Below are positions 8,621 to 17,011 of a stretch of DNA of 64,000 bases, piece by piece (positions within the stretch are counted from its first letter, which is position 1; each line of letters opens with the position of its first letter). Made by a program: the position numbers and the translations under genes. The notes under the pieces are model-generated. The model saw nothing but the letters and a program-made list of their open reading frames with translations, had not been told where the DNA came from and ran no database searches. Source of the DNA: Rhodospirillaceae bacterium (GTDB lineage Bacteria > Pseudomonadota > Alphaproteobacteria > Rhodospirillales > Rhodospirillaceae); NCBI GenBank assembly GCA_947476695.1, contig CANJRD010000019.1, positions 1 through 64,000 of the forward strand, in the 5' to 3' direction.

Positions 8621-9589
8621 TCATCGCGGCTGAGGCTCGTGATTGATCACACGGATCGGCTTTCCGTCGAGCCAGGCGCGAATGTCTTCCACCATATCGC
8701 CGTAGAAGATGCGATAGACCTCTTCCGTCACGAATCCGATGTGCGGCGTCAGCACGATATTGTCGAGCTGACGCAGCGGATGATCCGGCGGCAACGGTTC
8801 GATGTCGTAAACATCCAGCGCCGCGCCGGCGATCACGCGCCGCTTGAGCGCATCGATCAGCGCGGACTGATCGATGAGATATCCCCGCGACGTGTTCACC
8901 AGGTATGCGCTGGATTTCATCATGCCCAACTCGGGCGCGCCGATCAGGCCCCGCGTGCGCGCACTGAGCTGCAGGTGGATCGTCACCACGTCGGACTGAC
9001 GAAAGAGTTCATCGCGCTCAACCAGCTGCGCACCACATGCCGCCGCGCGCTCGGCCGTGAGATTGTGACTCCAGGCGATCGGCTTCATGCCGAACGCCGT
9101 GCCGATCTCGGCCATGCGCGCGCCGATGCGCCCTAGACCCAGGATACCGAGGGTACGCCCGTGGAGGATCTGGCCGACGCTTGTCTGCCAGCCGCCGCGA
9201 CGCATCGCGGCCTCCTCGCGCGGAATGTGACGCGTGGCCGCCAGGATCAATCCCCAGGTCAGCTCCGGCGCCGCATGCGGTGCATAATTGGTCCCGCACA
9301 CGATGACCCCACGTTTCGTCGCCGCGTCCATATCGATGGATGCGTTGTAAGGCCCGGCGGTCAGAATCAGTTTCAAGCGCGGCAAGCGCTCGATCATCGC
9401 CGCGGTGATCGGCGTACGCTCGCGCATCAGGCATAGGACGTCGGCATCCGCCCATCGGGCAATCTGTGCATCGATGTCCGCGATGTGTTCGTTGAATGTA
9501 ACGATCTCGGCCCTGCCGCTCAGCACCGACCAATCGGCCATGCGCAGCGCGATATTCTGATAGTCGTCGAGAATTGCGATTCGGATCAT
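8621..9589 (-). CDS. D-isomer-specific 2-hydroxyacid dehydrogenase family protein
   Basis: 322 aa, cytosolic, no signal. NAD(P)-dependent oxidoreductase of the D-2-hydroxyacid family (reduction of a 2-oxoacid to a D-2-hydroxyacid or the reverse). The nucleotide-binding motif is GILGLGRIGARMAEIG at about 145-160. The catalytic triad is visible: Arg in NTSRGYLID, Glu in DIEPLPPDHP, His in LTPHIGFVTEE. The ATG at 9589 is preceded by GAGGATG; a TTG one codon earlier is less likely. Its substrate cannot be told from sequence; the family covers phosphoglycerate, glyoxylate, lactate and others. It is divergent from the aldo/keto reductase gene at 9791, with an 11-base tandem repeat in the shared upstream region. 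Confidence 0.9.
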   Translation of the reverse strand: MIRIAILDDYQNIALRMADWSVLSGRAEIVTFNEHIADIDAQIARWADADVLCLMRERTPITAAMIERLPRLKLILTAGPYNASIDMDAATKRGVIVCGTNYAPHAAPELTWGLILAATRHIPREEAAMRRGGWQTSVGQILHGRTLGILGLGRIGARMAEIGTAFGMKPIAWSHNLTAERAAACGAQLVERDELFRQSDVVTIHLQLSARTRGLIGAPELGMMKSSAYLVNTSRGYLIDQSALIDALKRRVIAGAALDVYDIEPLPPDHPLRQLDNIVLTPHIGFVTEEVYRIFYGDMVEDIRAWLDGKPIRVINHEPQPR

Positions 9590-9692
9590 CAAACATCCTC
9601 GGCACGTCGTAGGCGTGCGTGAGCTCGATCATGCGTCGGTTTTGTTTACGGCGCCCCTTAGAATTTGTCCGGTCCGTGAGTCGAAAATGGTC

Positions 9693-9714
9693 GAATATCA
9701 CTGGAATATCACTG
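9693..9714. repeat. Perfect 11-base tandem repeat between divergent oxidoreductase genes
   Basis: The unit GAATATCACTG occurs twice without a gap. The period is one helical turn, as in direct-repeat operators. It lies about 100 bp upstream of the 2-hydroxyacid dehydrogenase start and about 80 bp upstream of the aldo/keto reductase start. A regulatory role is inferred. Confidence 0.45.
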
Positions 9715-9790
9715 CCCTCTAGACGAGCCCCACGGTCTGCGGGATGGTCATCACAGCACGCCGATAGGCGCGTCGGGGGGAGACGTTCAG

Positions 9791-10783
9791 ATGAAATACG
9801 AAAGACTGGGTCACAGTGGTTTGACGGTGTCGAAGCTGTGCTTCGGCGGCGGCTCGCTGGGCGTGGGAACGCTGCAGCCCGGCAAGGTGAACAACTTCGA
9901 CCAGAAGGGATCGAACGAAGTCGTGGCGCGCAGCATCGCGGCCGGCATCACCTTCTTCGACACGTCCGACGCCTATCTTTTTGGCGAAGCGGAAACGGCG
10001 CTGGGCGGCGCGCTGGGCGTCAAGCGTAAGGACATCGTGCTGGCCACCAAGTGCGGCCTCGCCTGGGGCCCGGCGCAGACCAACAAGGGCGGCCTCTCCG
10101 CCCGCCATATCGTCCAGTCCTGCGACGAAAGCTTGCGGCGCCTGAAGACAGACTGGATCGACATCTATCAATCGCACAGCCCCGACCGCATCACGCCAAT
10201 GGAAGAAACCGTGCGCGCGTTCGATCAACTGATCCGCGCCGGCAAAGTCCGTTATGCGGGCATCTGCAATTACCCGGCCTGGAAGGTGGCGCAGTATCAG
10301 GCGCTGCAGGACAAGTTGGGATGCTCGCGCGTGCTGTCGAACCAAGTCGAGTATTCGATGATGGGCCGGGGCGCGGAACGCGAACTCGTGCCGCTCGCGA
10401 AGGATTCCGGCCTCGGCGTCATCGTCTATCAGGCCCTGGCCGCCGGCTTCCTGACCGGCAAGTACACCCGCCAGAACCCGCGCCCTGAAGGCGGCCGCCG
10501 TTCGAACGAGGAATACGACAGGCGTCACGCGATCGATCGCGAACGCGGCTATGACCTGATCGAAGCGTTGCAGGAGATCGCGCCGCGGTACAAAGCCACG
10601 GTCGCGCAAATCACTTTGGCCTGGACGATGTCGCGCCCGAACATCAACTCAGTGATCTTCGGCGTCAGCAAGCTCGAACAGTTGGACGAGAACGTGAAGT
10701 CCGCCGACATCAACCTGTCCGAGGAGGACACGGCGCGCATCGACAAGCTGACCGCCTTGGAGGCCAGCCGTCGGGGCGAGTAG
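9791..10783 (+). CDS. Aldo/keto reductase
   Basis: 330 aa, cytosolic. NADPH-dependent reductase of aldehydes or ketones with the AKR TIM barrel. Conserved tetrad: Asp and Tyr in FFDTSDAYLFGEAE (about 57-70), Lys in VLATKCG (about 87), His in IYQSHSPDR (about 129). The C-terminal GVSKLEQLDEN motif binds the cofactor phosphate. Length and order fit the AKR11/YajO-like group of proteins that also take in Mogibacterium-type 'oxidoreductases'. The start follows a G-rich ribosome-binding site (gtcggggggagacg), very similar to that of the receptor at 2110. Alone in its direction; convergent with nothing until the COG4315 fragment. Confidence 0.92.
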   Translation: MKYERLGHSGLTVSKLCFGGGSLGVGTLQPGKVNNFDQKGSNEVVARSIAAGITFFDTSDAYLFGEAETALGGALGVKRKDIVLATKCGLAWGPAQTNKGGLSARHIVQSCDESLRRLKTDWIDIYQSHSPDRITPMEETVRAFDQLIRAGKVRYAGICNYPAWKVAQYQALQDKLGCSRVLSNQVEYSMMGRGAERELVPLAKDSGLGVIVYQALAAGFLTGKYTRQNPRPEGGRRSNEEYDRRHAIDRERGYDLIEALQEIAPRYKATVAQITLAWTMSRPNINSVIFGVSKLEQLDENVKSADINLSEEDTARIDKLTALEASRRGE

Positions 10784-10996
10784 TCGCGATCCGTCGGCGA
10801 TACTTCGCGGGGCAACATCCCTAGATATATCAGCGAGATTTCAAAGCCTGAATAACCGCTCTATCCCATTATGATTATTCACTAATTATGCACTTCTTAA
10901 GTACCCACGAAGTGGATAGAAGTTAGTTTAATCGTGAGGGAACAGCCTTCGTCATTTAGTATTTCAACAACGCTGAACCGTCAGCTCGGAGTCCGC

Positions 10997-11305
10997 ATGA
11001 CTGTCGCGCAGGCGGAGAATGCCCGCCGCCTCGCCGCTGCCCGCGCGGCCGGATCCTGTCAGTCGGCGGATTGCATGGGCGAGGATTGGGTCGCTGTTCT
11101 GGCCGACGACAAGGCCAAGCCGATGGGCGACTGGACGGTGATCGACAACAAAAAGGATAACACTAGGCAGTGGGCCTATAAGGGCCAGCGGCTGTACACC
11201 AACAGCCTCGACAAGCGCCCGAGCGAATTCCTGGGCATCCGGTTCGGGGGCGACCGCGCCTGGAAGACGATGATGCGCAACGGCAAGCCACTCGACAATA
11301 TGTGA
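10997..11305 (+). CDS. Single-unit COG4315 (Lipoprotein_15) fragment, no signal peptide
   Basis: 102 aa from the ATG at 10997, which has CGGAG at the right distance; a GTG at 10934 could extend it by 21 residues. It corresponds to a single repeat of the COG4315 proteins found elsewhere in the window: two Cys (SCQSADCMGEDW), then MGDWTVIDNK, RQWAYKGQRLYTNSLDKRP. Full paralogues have a signal peptide and three repeats. Here there is neither, so the product would stay in the cytosol, where such Cys-containing repeats are not expected. Most likely it is the 3' remnant of a longer gene whose start was lost; the 150 bases upstream are AT-rich and unlike a coding region. A functional short protein cannot be excluded. 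Confidence 0.6.
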   Translation: MTVAQAENARRLAAARAAGSCQSADCMGEDWVAVLADDKAKPMGDWTVIDNKKDNTRQWAYKGQRLYTNSLDKRPSEFLGIRFGGDRAWKTMMRNGKPLDNM

Positions 11306-11331
11306 GATGCTTGACGATCAGCGCGAAATGC

Positions 11332-11365
11332 GAAGGGCGTGCTCAGGCCTATCAGCACGCCCTTC
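11332..11365 (+). terminator. Strong hairpin between convergent genes
   Basis: A perfect 12-base stem, GAAGGGCGTGCT (11332-11343) with AGCACGCCCTTC (11354-11365), loop of ten. The T run is weak (CCCGTTTG). It probably ends transcription of the COG4315 fragment and perhaps the opposing cupin gene. Confidence 0.6.
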
Positions 11366-11456
11366 CCGTTTGAGCTTCACACCGCTACGGATGATTCATG
11401 CCAACGGCAGAGTCGGTGGCAATGAAGCGCATGCTTTCCATCACAGCCGCGCGGGG

Positions 11457-12338
11457 CTACTGACGCTTGTTCAGCGCGTCAGTCGCGGTGAATTTCATGC
11501 TCTCCTTGACGACCCAGCCGTGCTGAACGCCGGCCTCTTCCTCAAGGGCGTCGCCGGCGTAGATCTCATTGATCTGCCCGCCATAGGTGAACCGGCCCTC
11601 ACCCTGCCAGATATAAAGAAGCGCCGTTTCCTTCGGGACGACCGGCGTGTTGACCACATCCGGCGATCCCTTCTTCTTCTCCCAGAACGGCACGCGGAGG
11701 GAGTTACCGTCGAATTCGTAGCGCTTGGTCATATGGATTTGTGCGTCCGCAGGCGCGGCGGCGAACTCCGCATCAGACTGCGAGTTGACCTGCTTGCCGT
11801 CCTTCATCCACTGCGCAAGCTTGATGTCGGCCACGTCCTTACCGCGCACCACCGTGCTTTTCGGCTGAGCCGAACTGCTGCCGACAGTGTAAGCGACGAT
11901 TACCGCGCCATCCGCCGACGTGCTGCGCAGGACGCCGCTAGGCTGGCTTACCACGTCGCCTGCCGCAATCGGCGTGACCGCCCCCGCGACGGTGACCTCA
12001 GCGGTGCCTTTGATGACGTAGAGTTGGCTTTCAGCGCCGATCTGCTTCAGCACCGCGCCATCCTTCGCCGCTGTAAGCACTTCAATGGTGCCGCTCGGGA
12101 ATTTGTAAGCCTTCGACTCATAGCGCGAGGCCGACGGGGGCGCCTTCGCGACAGCTTCTTTACCACTCGCGGACCGCAGCGTGGCGCCGTCCGTCCAGGC
12201 CGCCATCGGCCTGACAGGCGCTGATTTGCTGCGGATCACGTGACGCGGCATCGCCTCGTCACGCTTGGCGCTGTCTTGAGCACCAACCGAAGCAGCACTC
12301 AGAACGACGCTAACCAAAACCGAGAGAACCAGACGCAT
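11457..12338 (-). CDS. Secreted two-cupin protein (paralogue of 7669-8556)
   Basis: 293 aa with a Sec signal (MRLVLSVLVSVVLSAASVGAQ). The first cupin barrel is at about 75-140 (LYVIKGTAEVTVAGAVTPIAAGD), the second at about 205-280 (WQGEGRFTYGGQINEIYAGDALEEEAGVQHGW). The linker motif (KRYEFDGNSLRV) also occurs in the paralogue at 7669 (KRYELDGNSVRV). Metal-binding His are sparse, one in VQHGW. It lies 88 bp downstream of the last gene of cassette A on the same strand and has its own ribosome-binding site (TGAGG), so it may belong to that transcript. Probable role: binding of a small ligand in the periplasm (inference). Confidence 0.78.
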   Translation of the reverse strand: MRLVLSVLVSVVLSAASVGAQDSAKRDEAMPRHVIRSKSAPVRPMAAWTDGATLRSASGKEAVAKAPPSASRYESKAYKFPSGTIEVLTAAKDGAVLKQIGAESQLYVIKGTAEVTVAGAVTPIAAGDVVSQPSGVLRSTSADGAVIVAYTVGSSSAQPKSTVVRGKDVADIKLAQWMKDGKQVNSQSDAEFAAAPADAQIHMTKRYEFDGNSLRVPFWEKKKGSPDVVNTPVVPKETALLYIWQGEGRFTYGGQINEIYAGDALEEEAGVQHGWVVKESMKFTATDALNKRQ

Positions 12339-12426
12339 AAAGCCTCAACACTGAAAGCGCGCCGGCCCGCCCGGCTCGGGATGAGCCTAAGCTGAAACAG
12401 GTGCGCAATAACGTCAAAGCGAACCC

Positions 12427-13446
12427 CTAGCGGGAAGCCGATTTCACCGGGCCGGTGAGCACCTGAACAATGCGATTCGTACCGGCTTCCGGGATATAGA
12501 CCGTACCGGGACTTCCGGTAATTTGCCGAACACCTGACTCCGCCTTGGTCGCAGGCACCCTACCGATGAATTTCTCTGTCTTGGTGTCAAAGGCATAAAC
12601 CATGTTCGCCGCGCGCTGCGCGACCCACGCCACGTCCTTCTCGTCGACATAGACCGCATAGGCATGCGAGGGACGTTCGCCCGGCACCGGCCAGCTTTTC
12701 CATTTTCCGGTCTTGGGCGTGTAACGGCTGAGATAGCCGGTGGTCCATTCATCGACCCAGAGATTGCCTTTGCTGTCCGCCCACAGGCAGTGCGGCTCCG
12801 CACCTTCATGCGGCGTTTTCACGACATGCGCCGCCCCTGTCTCCTTATCGATGCGCGCGATGTAGCTCGAGCCGACGGAGATGAACCAGACGTCACCATC
12901 CTTGGTGGCCGCGATACCCGAGGCCCCGCGCCCCTCGGGCGGTTTCCAGATATTCACTTCGCCCGTGGTCGGATTCAGCCTGCCATAGACGCCCTTGTTC
13001 TCGCCGGGACCGTTCGGTCCCGTGCCCGCGAACCAAACCGTGCCTTCGTTGTCGATGACGAACGAGCCGATATTGGGAAAGCCGAGATCCTGGGGCACCG
13101 GATAGAGCTTCACCTCTCCCGTAGCCACGTTCACGCGCGCGATGGCGTTCTGACCGGTGTCCGTGAGCCAGGCGCTGCCGTCTTTACCTACATGGACCAT
13201 GTAGGGTGCGGAGCCTTTGCCCAGCGAGATGAAGCGCGTCTGCTTCGTCACCGGATCGAGAATGCCGAGTGCGCCGGGCTTACGGCCGGTGAACCAGATC
13301 TTGCCGTCCGGGGCGGTGGCGACACTGCTGACGTTCGTATCAGCAGGAAGGTCGTAGACCTTCGTCTCGAAAGTCGTCGCCGCGACGGCCGGCAAAGCGA
13401 CAAGCACCACGGCGCCAAGCAGCGCGGCTGTCAGCGATGGAGTCAT
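12427..13446 (-). CDS. Secreted Vgb-like beta-propeller (virginiamycin B lyase/SMP-30 type)
   Basis: 339 aa; the ATG at 13446 follows GGAGGG and starts a Sec signal (ending LPAVAA). The rest is a seven-bladed propeller made of repeats such as GKIWFTGRKPGALGILDP, GSAWLTDTGQNAIARVN and GNLWVDEWTTGYLSRYTP. Virginiamycin B lyases linearise streptogramin antibiotics, but most bacterial relatives of this repeat type are secreted proteins of unknown substrate. Metal-binding His and Glu of Vgb cannot be assigned by eye, so a lyase activity is not claimed. It is the last gene of cassette A, 25 bp after a COG4315 gene. The C-terminal domain of the fused protein at 45965-47380 is its paralogue. Confidence 0.82.
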   Translation of the reverse strand: MTPSLTAALLGAVVLVALPAVAATTFETKVYDLPADTNVSSVATAPDGKIWFTGRKPGALGILDPVTKQTRFISLGKGSAPYMVHVGKDGSAWLTDTGQNAIARVNVATGEVKLYPVPQDLGFPNIGSFVIDNEGTVWFAGTGPNGPGENKGVYGRLNPTTGEVNIWKPPEGRGASGIAATKDGDVWFISVGSSYIARIDKETGAAHVVKTPHEGAEPHCLWADSKGNLWVDEWTTGYLSRYTPKTGKWKSWPVPGERPSHAYAVYVDEKDVAWVAQRAANMVYAFDTKTEKFIGRVPATKAESGVRQITGSPGTVYIPEAGTNRIVQVLTGPVKSASR

Positions 13447-13471
13447 ACGTCGTCCCTCCGATGATTTCATC

Positions 13472-14563
13472 TTAAGCGCCCCCACCCTGCACACCGCGCC
13501 CGGAGCGCATCAGAGGCTGGAAGTGGTGATCGCTCGCCCGCAGTCCCAATAAATCGCCCGGCGCCTTGTCCTGCTTGTTGGTGTAGACGGGGTTGCCCTT
13601 GAACGCCCACTGTCTCCGGCCCTCGATCTCGACAACGGACCAACTGCCAAGGGGCTTCGCTTCGACAGGTGCCAGGACCGGCACCCAATCCTGCGGCCGG
13701 TCGACCGATGGATTGTTGAGCGTGCCCTTCACGCGGCCCAGGCGATTGACGTCCCACACATAGAGCGTGCGACCTGCCTGATCGGCAAAAACTTCGCCCG
13801 CATCGGAATGGCGCACCGAGACCCAAGCTGGATTGGGTGGGGGCGGCTCGAGCACGATCGCATGCCAGCCTTTGCCGACGTCATCGCCGGACGTCTCGCC
13901 GACATGCACATCGCCGGTGTAGCGATAGACCGGCTTCCCATGGAAAGCCCATTGAGAGGTGCCGTCCCTGCGTTGTGCCACGCTCCAATCGCCAACCCCA
14001 TGCGCCATCGCCGGCGCGAGGATCGGCACCCATGTACGCGTACAGGCCACATCGCAAGCGCTGCCGTCGGGCTTGTCCTTGTCGAAGCTGTAAAGCGCCA
14101 TCCGCTTCTGGTCGCTGAGCACAAAGCCGATCAGTGTTGGCTGAATGCGAATGCCCGGCGGCGTTGGGACCGCCTTGAACGCGATGTCCCACTGGTTATT
14201 GAATCCGTCGCCATTGGCGTCGCCCGGCACCGTATCGCGGCTGTAGCGATAGAGCGGCTTGCCGCGATAAGCCCATTGCTTCGCGCCATCCTCACGCGTG
14301 ATGGTCGACCACTCGCCGGTGGCGCGGTCCATATCGTCGGTCACTAACAAAGGGGGCCATTGCTTGGCGCAAGCTCCGGCGCATAGGGATTTTCCAGGCT
14401 CAGAATCTTTGCCGAACGTATAGAGCGACATACCTTTGTCGTCGCTGAGCAGCCAGCCATGGCCTTGCCGATGCAGCACGATCTGGCGCGGCTCCTCACC
14501 GGCGGCGAACGCCCCACCTGTCAGTAGCAGCGATGCGACAATGAGGGAGATGCGACGCAACAT
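13472..14563 (-). CDS. Secreted three-unit COG4315 (Lipoprotein_15) protein, cassette A copy 2
   Basis: 363 aa; Sec signal to about 20 (GGAFAA). Three repeats of the Pfam 'secreted repeat of unknown function' (Lipoprotein_15, COG4315, Y-x-(FWY)-x-x-D motif): LYTFGKD near 47, LYSFDKD near 160, LYVWDVN near 270. Units 1 and 2 each have a Cys pair before a Trp (CAGACAKQW, CDVACTRTW); unit 3 has none. Each unit ends QWAYRGKPLYRYSRD-like. No lipobox Cys follows the signal, so it should be soluble in the periplasm or secreted. The start is five bases after the previous gene, its own near-identical neighbour in layout, so the two arose by tandem duplication. Function unknown; the paired Cys might bind a metal or form disulfides. 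Confidence 0.85.
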   Translation of the reverse strand: MLRRISLIVASLLLTGGAFAAGEEPRQIVLHRQGHGWLLSDDKGMSLYTFGKDSEPGKSLCAGACAKQWPPLLVTDDMDRATGEWSTITREDGAKQWAYRGKPLYRYSRDTVPGDANGDGFNNQWDIAFKAVPTPPGIRIQPTLIGFVLSDQKRMALYSFDKDKPDGSACDVACTRTWVPILAPAMAHGVGDWSVAQRRDGTSQWAFHGKPVYRYTGDVHVGETSGDDVGKGWHAIVLEPPPPNPAWVSVRHSDAGEVFADQAGRTLYVWDVNRLGRVKGTLNNPSVDRPQDWVPVLAPVEAKPLGSWSVVEIEGRRQWAFKGNPVYTNKQDKAPGDLLGLRASDHHFQPLMRSGRGVQGGGA

Positions 14564-14568
14564 CGGGG

Positions 14569-15636
14569 TTAAATCTCCCGATCCGCGAGAGTGATGGGAT
14601 GGAAGTGGAAATCGCCGCCGCGCACGCCGTATAGATCGCCGGGACTCTCATCCAGCTTGTTCGTGTAGATCGGCATACCCCTGTAAGCCCACTGCTTGAT
14701 GCCCGCGCGATCGAGCACCGACCAGTTACCGACCGGCTTGTCGGTCGCGGTAGCCGTCACCGGACTCCAGTCTTCGGGCCGGTCGAAAATCGGACGTTCT
14801 TCAGTGCCCTTGATCTTCGTGTACTGATGCTGAGCATCCCAGGTGTAAAGCGTGCGGCCGTCTTTATCGGCCAACAGCTCGCCCGCGTCCGACGGCTGCA
14901 CGGTCACCCAGGCCGGATTTGGCAGCGGTGGATCGAGCACGACCGCGCGCCAGCCCTTCTCCGCCTTATCGCCCAGCGTCTCGCGCGGATGTGCATCGTG
15001 GGCGTAGCGGTAGACGGGCTTGCCTTTGAACGCCCACTGCGGTGAGCCATCCTTGCGCTGTTCCACAGTCCAGTCGCCGACCCCGCGCGCCATGGCGGGC
15101 GCGAACATCGGCGCCCAGGTGCGCGTGCACCGTATATCGCAACCGCTGCCGTCAGGCTTATCGCCGTCGAAGCTGTAGAGCGTCATGTTCTTCTGATCGC
15201 TCAGGACAAAGCCAATGGACGTGCGCTGCACGCCAATGCCGGGCGGCGTCGGAATGGGTTTGAAGGCGACGATCCAGAGGTTGGCCATGCCGTCGCCGTT
15301 GGCATCGCCCGGTGCCCGGTCACGATTGTAGAGATACAACGGCTTATCGCGAAACGCCCACTGCTTCGTGCCGTCCTCGCGCGCAATGGTCGACCACTCG
15401 CCGCCGGCACGGTCGGCGTCGCGCGTCACCAGCAACGGCGGCCACTGTTTGGCGCAGGTGGTATTGCAGGTCGATTTACCAGGCTCGACGTCCTTTTCGG
15501 ACGTGTAGAGCGTCATGTGCTTTTCGTCGGTGAGCACCCAGCCGCGACCGTTCTGTTGCAGAACGACTTGACGCGGCGCCTCGGCCGCGAAAGCCGGCGT
15601 CGCAAGCAGTACAATCAGGGCGGCGATGCGCAGCAC
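14569..15636 (-). CDS. Secreted three-unit COG4315 (Lipoprotein_15) protein, cassette A copy 1
   Basis: 355 aa. No ATG fits; the GTG at 15636 begins a Sec signal (VLRIAALIVLLATPAFAA) one base after the stop of the DUF1552 gene, so translation is probably coupled. Cassette C has the same junction with an ATG. Three Lipoprotein_15 units: LYTSEKD, LYSFDGD and LYTWDAQ. Cys pairs CNTTCAKQW and CDIRCTRTW occur in units 1 and 2 only, as in the neighbour. Conserved QWAFRDKPLYLYNRD-type unit ends. Role unknown; within the cassette it always follows DUF1552, so the two probably act together. Confidence 0.85.
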   Translation of the reverse strand: MLRIAALIVLLATPAFAAEAPRQVVLQQNGRGWVLTDEKHMTLYTSEKDVEPGKSTCNTTCAKQWPPLLVTRDADRAGGEWSTIAREDGTKQWAFRDKPLYLYNRDRAPGDANGDGMANLWIVAFKPIPTPPGIGVQRTSIGFVLSDQKNMTLYSFDGDKPDGSGCDIRCTRTWAPMFAPAMARGVGDWTVEQRKDGSPQWAFKGKPVYRYAHDAHPRETLGDKAEKGWRAVVLDPPLPNPAWVTVQPSDAGELLADKDGRTLYTWDAQHQYTKIKGTEERPIFDRPEDWSPVTATATDKPVGNWSVLDRAGIKQWAYRGMPIYTNKLDESPGDLYGVRGGDFHFHPITLADREI

Positions 15637-15637
15637 G

Positions 15638-17011
15638 TCAGACCATGATCTCGGTGATGGCCTTGTTGGTCGCCAGGGAGTTGGTGCCCCACTTGTCGAT
15701 GGGAACACCGAGCAGTCGCATGATCGTAAAGCCGATGCGGGTGATCGGGTCGCCACGACCAATCACATGCATGCCCGACTTGACCTTCCCGCCCGCCTTG
15801 CCGGCCAGGTAAGTCGGGATACCGTCGATCGTGTGCACGCGCGCGTAATTGGTTTCGCTAGACGCGAACACAAGACAGTTGTCGAGCAACGTGCCGTCAC
15901 CTTCCTTGATGCTGTCGAGCGTCTGCAGATAGGTCGCGAAGCCATCCATGCACTGTTTGTTAAACCAATAAGCGAGCGGCTGATAACCGACCTTGGGGTC
16001 AATCGCTTCCTCATGCGTGAGGATATGGTGTGTGTAGCTTTCACCTGTGCGGCGCACGTTGCCGTTGGCATCTGTGAAAACCATGTTGAAGACGCGCGTT
16101 TGGTTGCAAGCCACGGCCATGGCCAACAGCTTGGACATGATCTTATGCGTCTCGATCACCTTGCCCATCTCACGTGCCCCGGACGTGCCGTCCGCGGCCA
16201 GTTCGGCCGGCATCTTCGGCACGAGACAGGCTTCGTTGTGCGGCGGCTTCTCCAACTGGATCGCAAGCTGGTTCTCGATCTGGCGCACGGAGGTGAAGTA
16301 CTCGTCCAGGCGTGCGCGATCCGAAGCCCCGAGGCCTTTTACGAAAGCCTTGTTTTCTTCGGTGAAAGCCGACAGCACGCTCTTCTGCAGCATGATCGCC
16401 GGATCGGGCTTAAAGTCGGCCTTGTTCGGATCGATGAAATCCGGCCCGAACAGGCGGGCATAGACTGCCACCGGCGACGTCTCGGCCGCACCGAGACTGT
16501 TGGTGCTGCGCGCCGAATAATTCTCGCGCGGGATGCCTACACTGGTCACATCGATGGTCTTGAAGCGGGTGTTATTGCCGATGACATCGGCGATCATCAG
16601 GTCGAACGTTGTCGCGGGGATTTCCGTATTGTGCGCCGGCGGTGTACCGCAACGGTTCGCAACCCAGCCGGTGAAATGCGTGAAGTTCGAGCTACCGTCG
16701 AGCGGCATCATGAAATTGCCGAAGTAGCTGAGCTTATTGCCAAACGGCTTAAGGGACTCGGTCTCGCTCAAGAACTCGATGCCCGGGCTGCTTTCACGCT
16801 TCTCGGCGATGGCGTGGCCGGGCGTATGTCCCATGCCCCAATGCCAGGTGCCGAACCGTGTCGGGATCGGGGCGCCGGTGGCTGCAAGTGCGGTGCCTTT
16901 GTTATCCAAGTAGCAATCGAGGAATGGCAGCGCGAGCGTGACCATGCCTCCGCCGCACATGGCGCGAAGCAACCGGCGGCGCGCAGGCGCGCGAGGGAGG
17001 AGGATGCTCAT
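15638..17011 (-). CDS. Tat-exported DUF1552 (HXXSHH) protein, cassette A
   Basis: 457 aa. The N-terminus has a twin-arginine motif (RRRLLRAM) and a hydrophobic stretch that runs straight into PFLDCYLDNKGTALAATG, a block conserved in all three DUF1552 proteins here. Family: PF07586, named for an HXXSHH motif; related to DUF1501 proteins, unknown function. At about residues 328-334 the motif reads HHILTHEE, i.e. H-x-x-T-H-E rather than H-x-x-S-H-H. Other conserved blocks: ACNQTRVFNMVFTDANGN, GTLLDNCLVF, YLAGKAGGK, GTNSLATNK. Its ATG overlaps the stop of the DUF1592 gene by four bases (ATGA), so the two proteins are made together. Function not known. Confidence 0.9.
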   Translation of the reverse strand: MSILLPRAPARRRLLRAMCGGGMVTLALPFLDCYLDNKGTALAATGAPIPTRFGTWHWGMGHTPGHAIAEKRESSPGIEFLSETESLKPFGNKLSYFGNFMMPLDGSSNFTHFTGWVANRCGTPPAHNTEIPATTFDLMIADVIGNNTRFKTIDVTSVGIPRENYSARSTNSLGAAETSPVAVYARLFGPDFIDPNKADFKPDPAIMLQKSVLSAFTEENKAFVKGLGASDRARLDEYFTSVRQIENQLAIQLEKPPHNEACLVPKMPAELAADGTSGAREMGKVIETHKIMSKLLAMAVACNQTRVFNMVFTDANGNVRRTGESYTHHILTHEEAIDPKVGYQPLAYWFNKQCMDGFATYLQTLDSIKEGDGTLLDNCLVFASSETNYARVHTIDGIPTYLAGKAGGKVKSGMHVIGRGDPITRIGFTIMRLLGVPIDKWGTNSLATNKAITEIMV

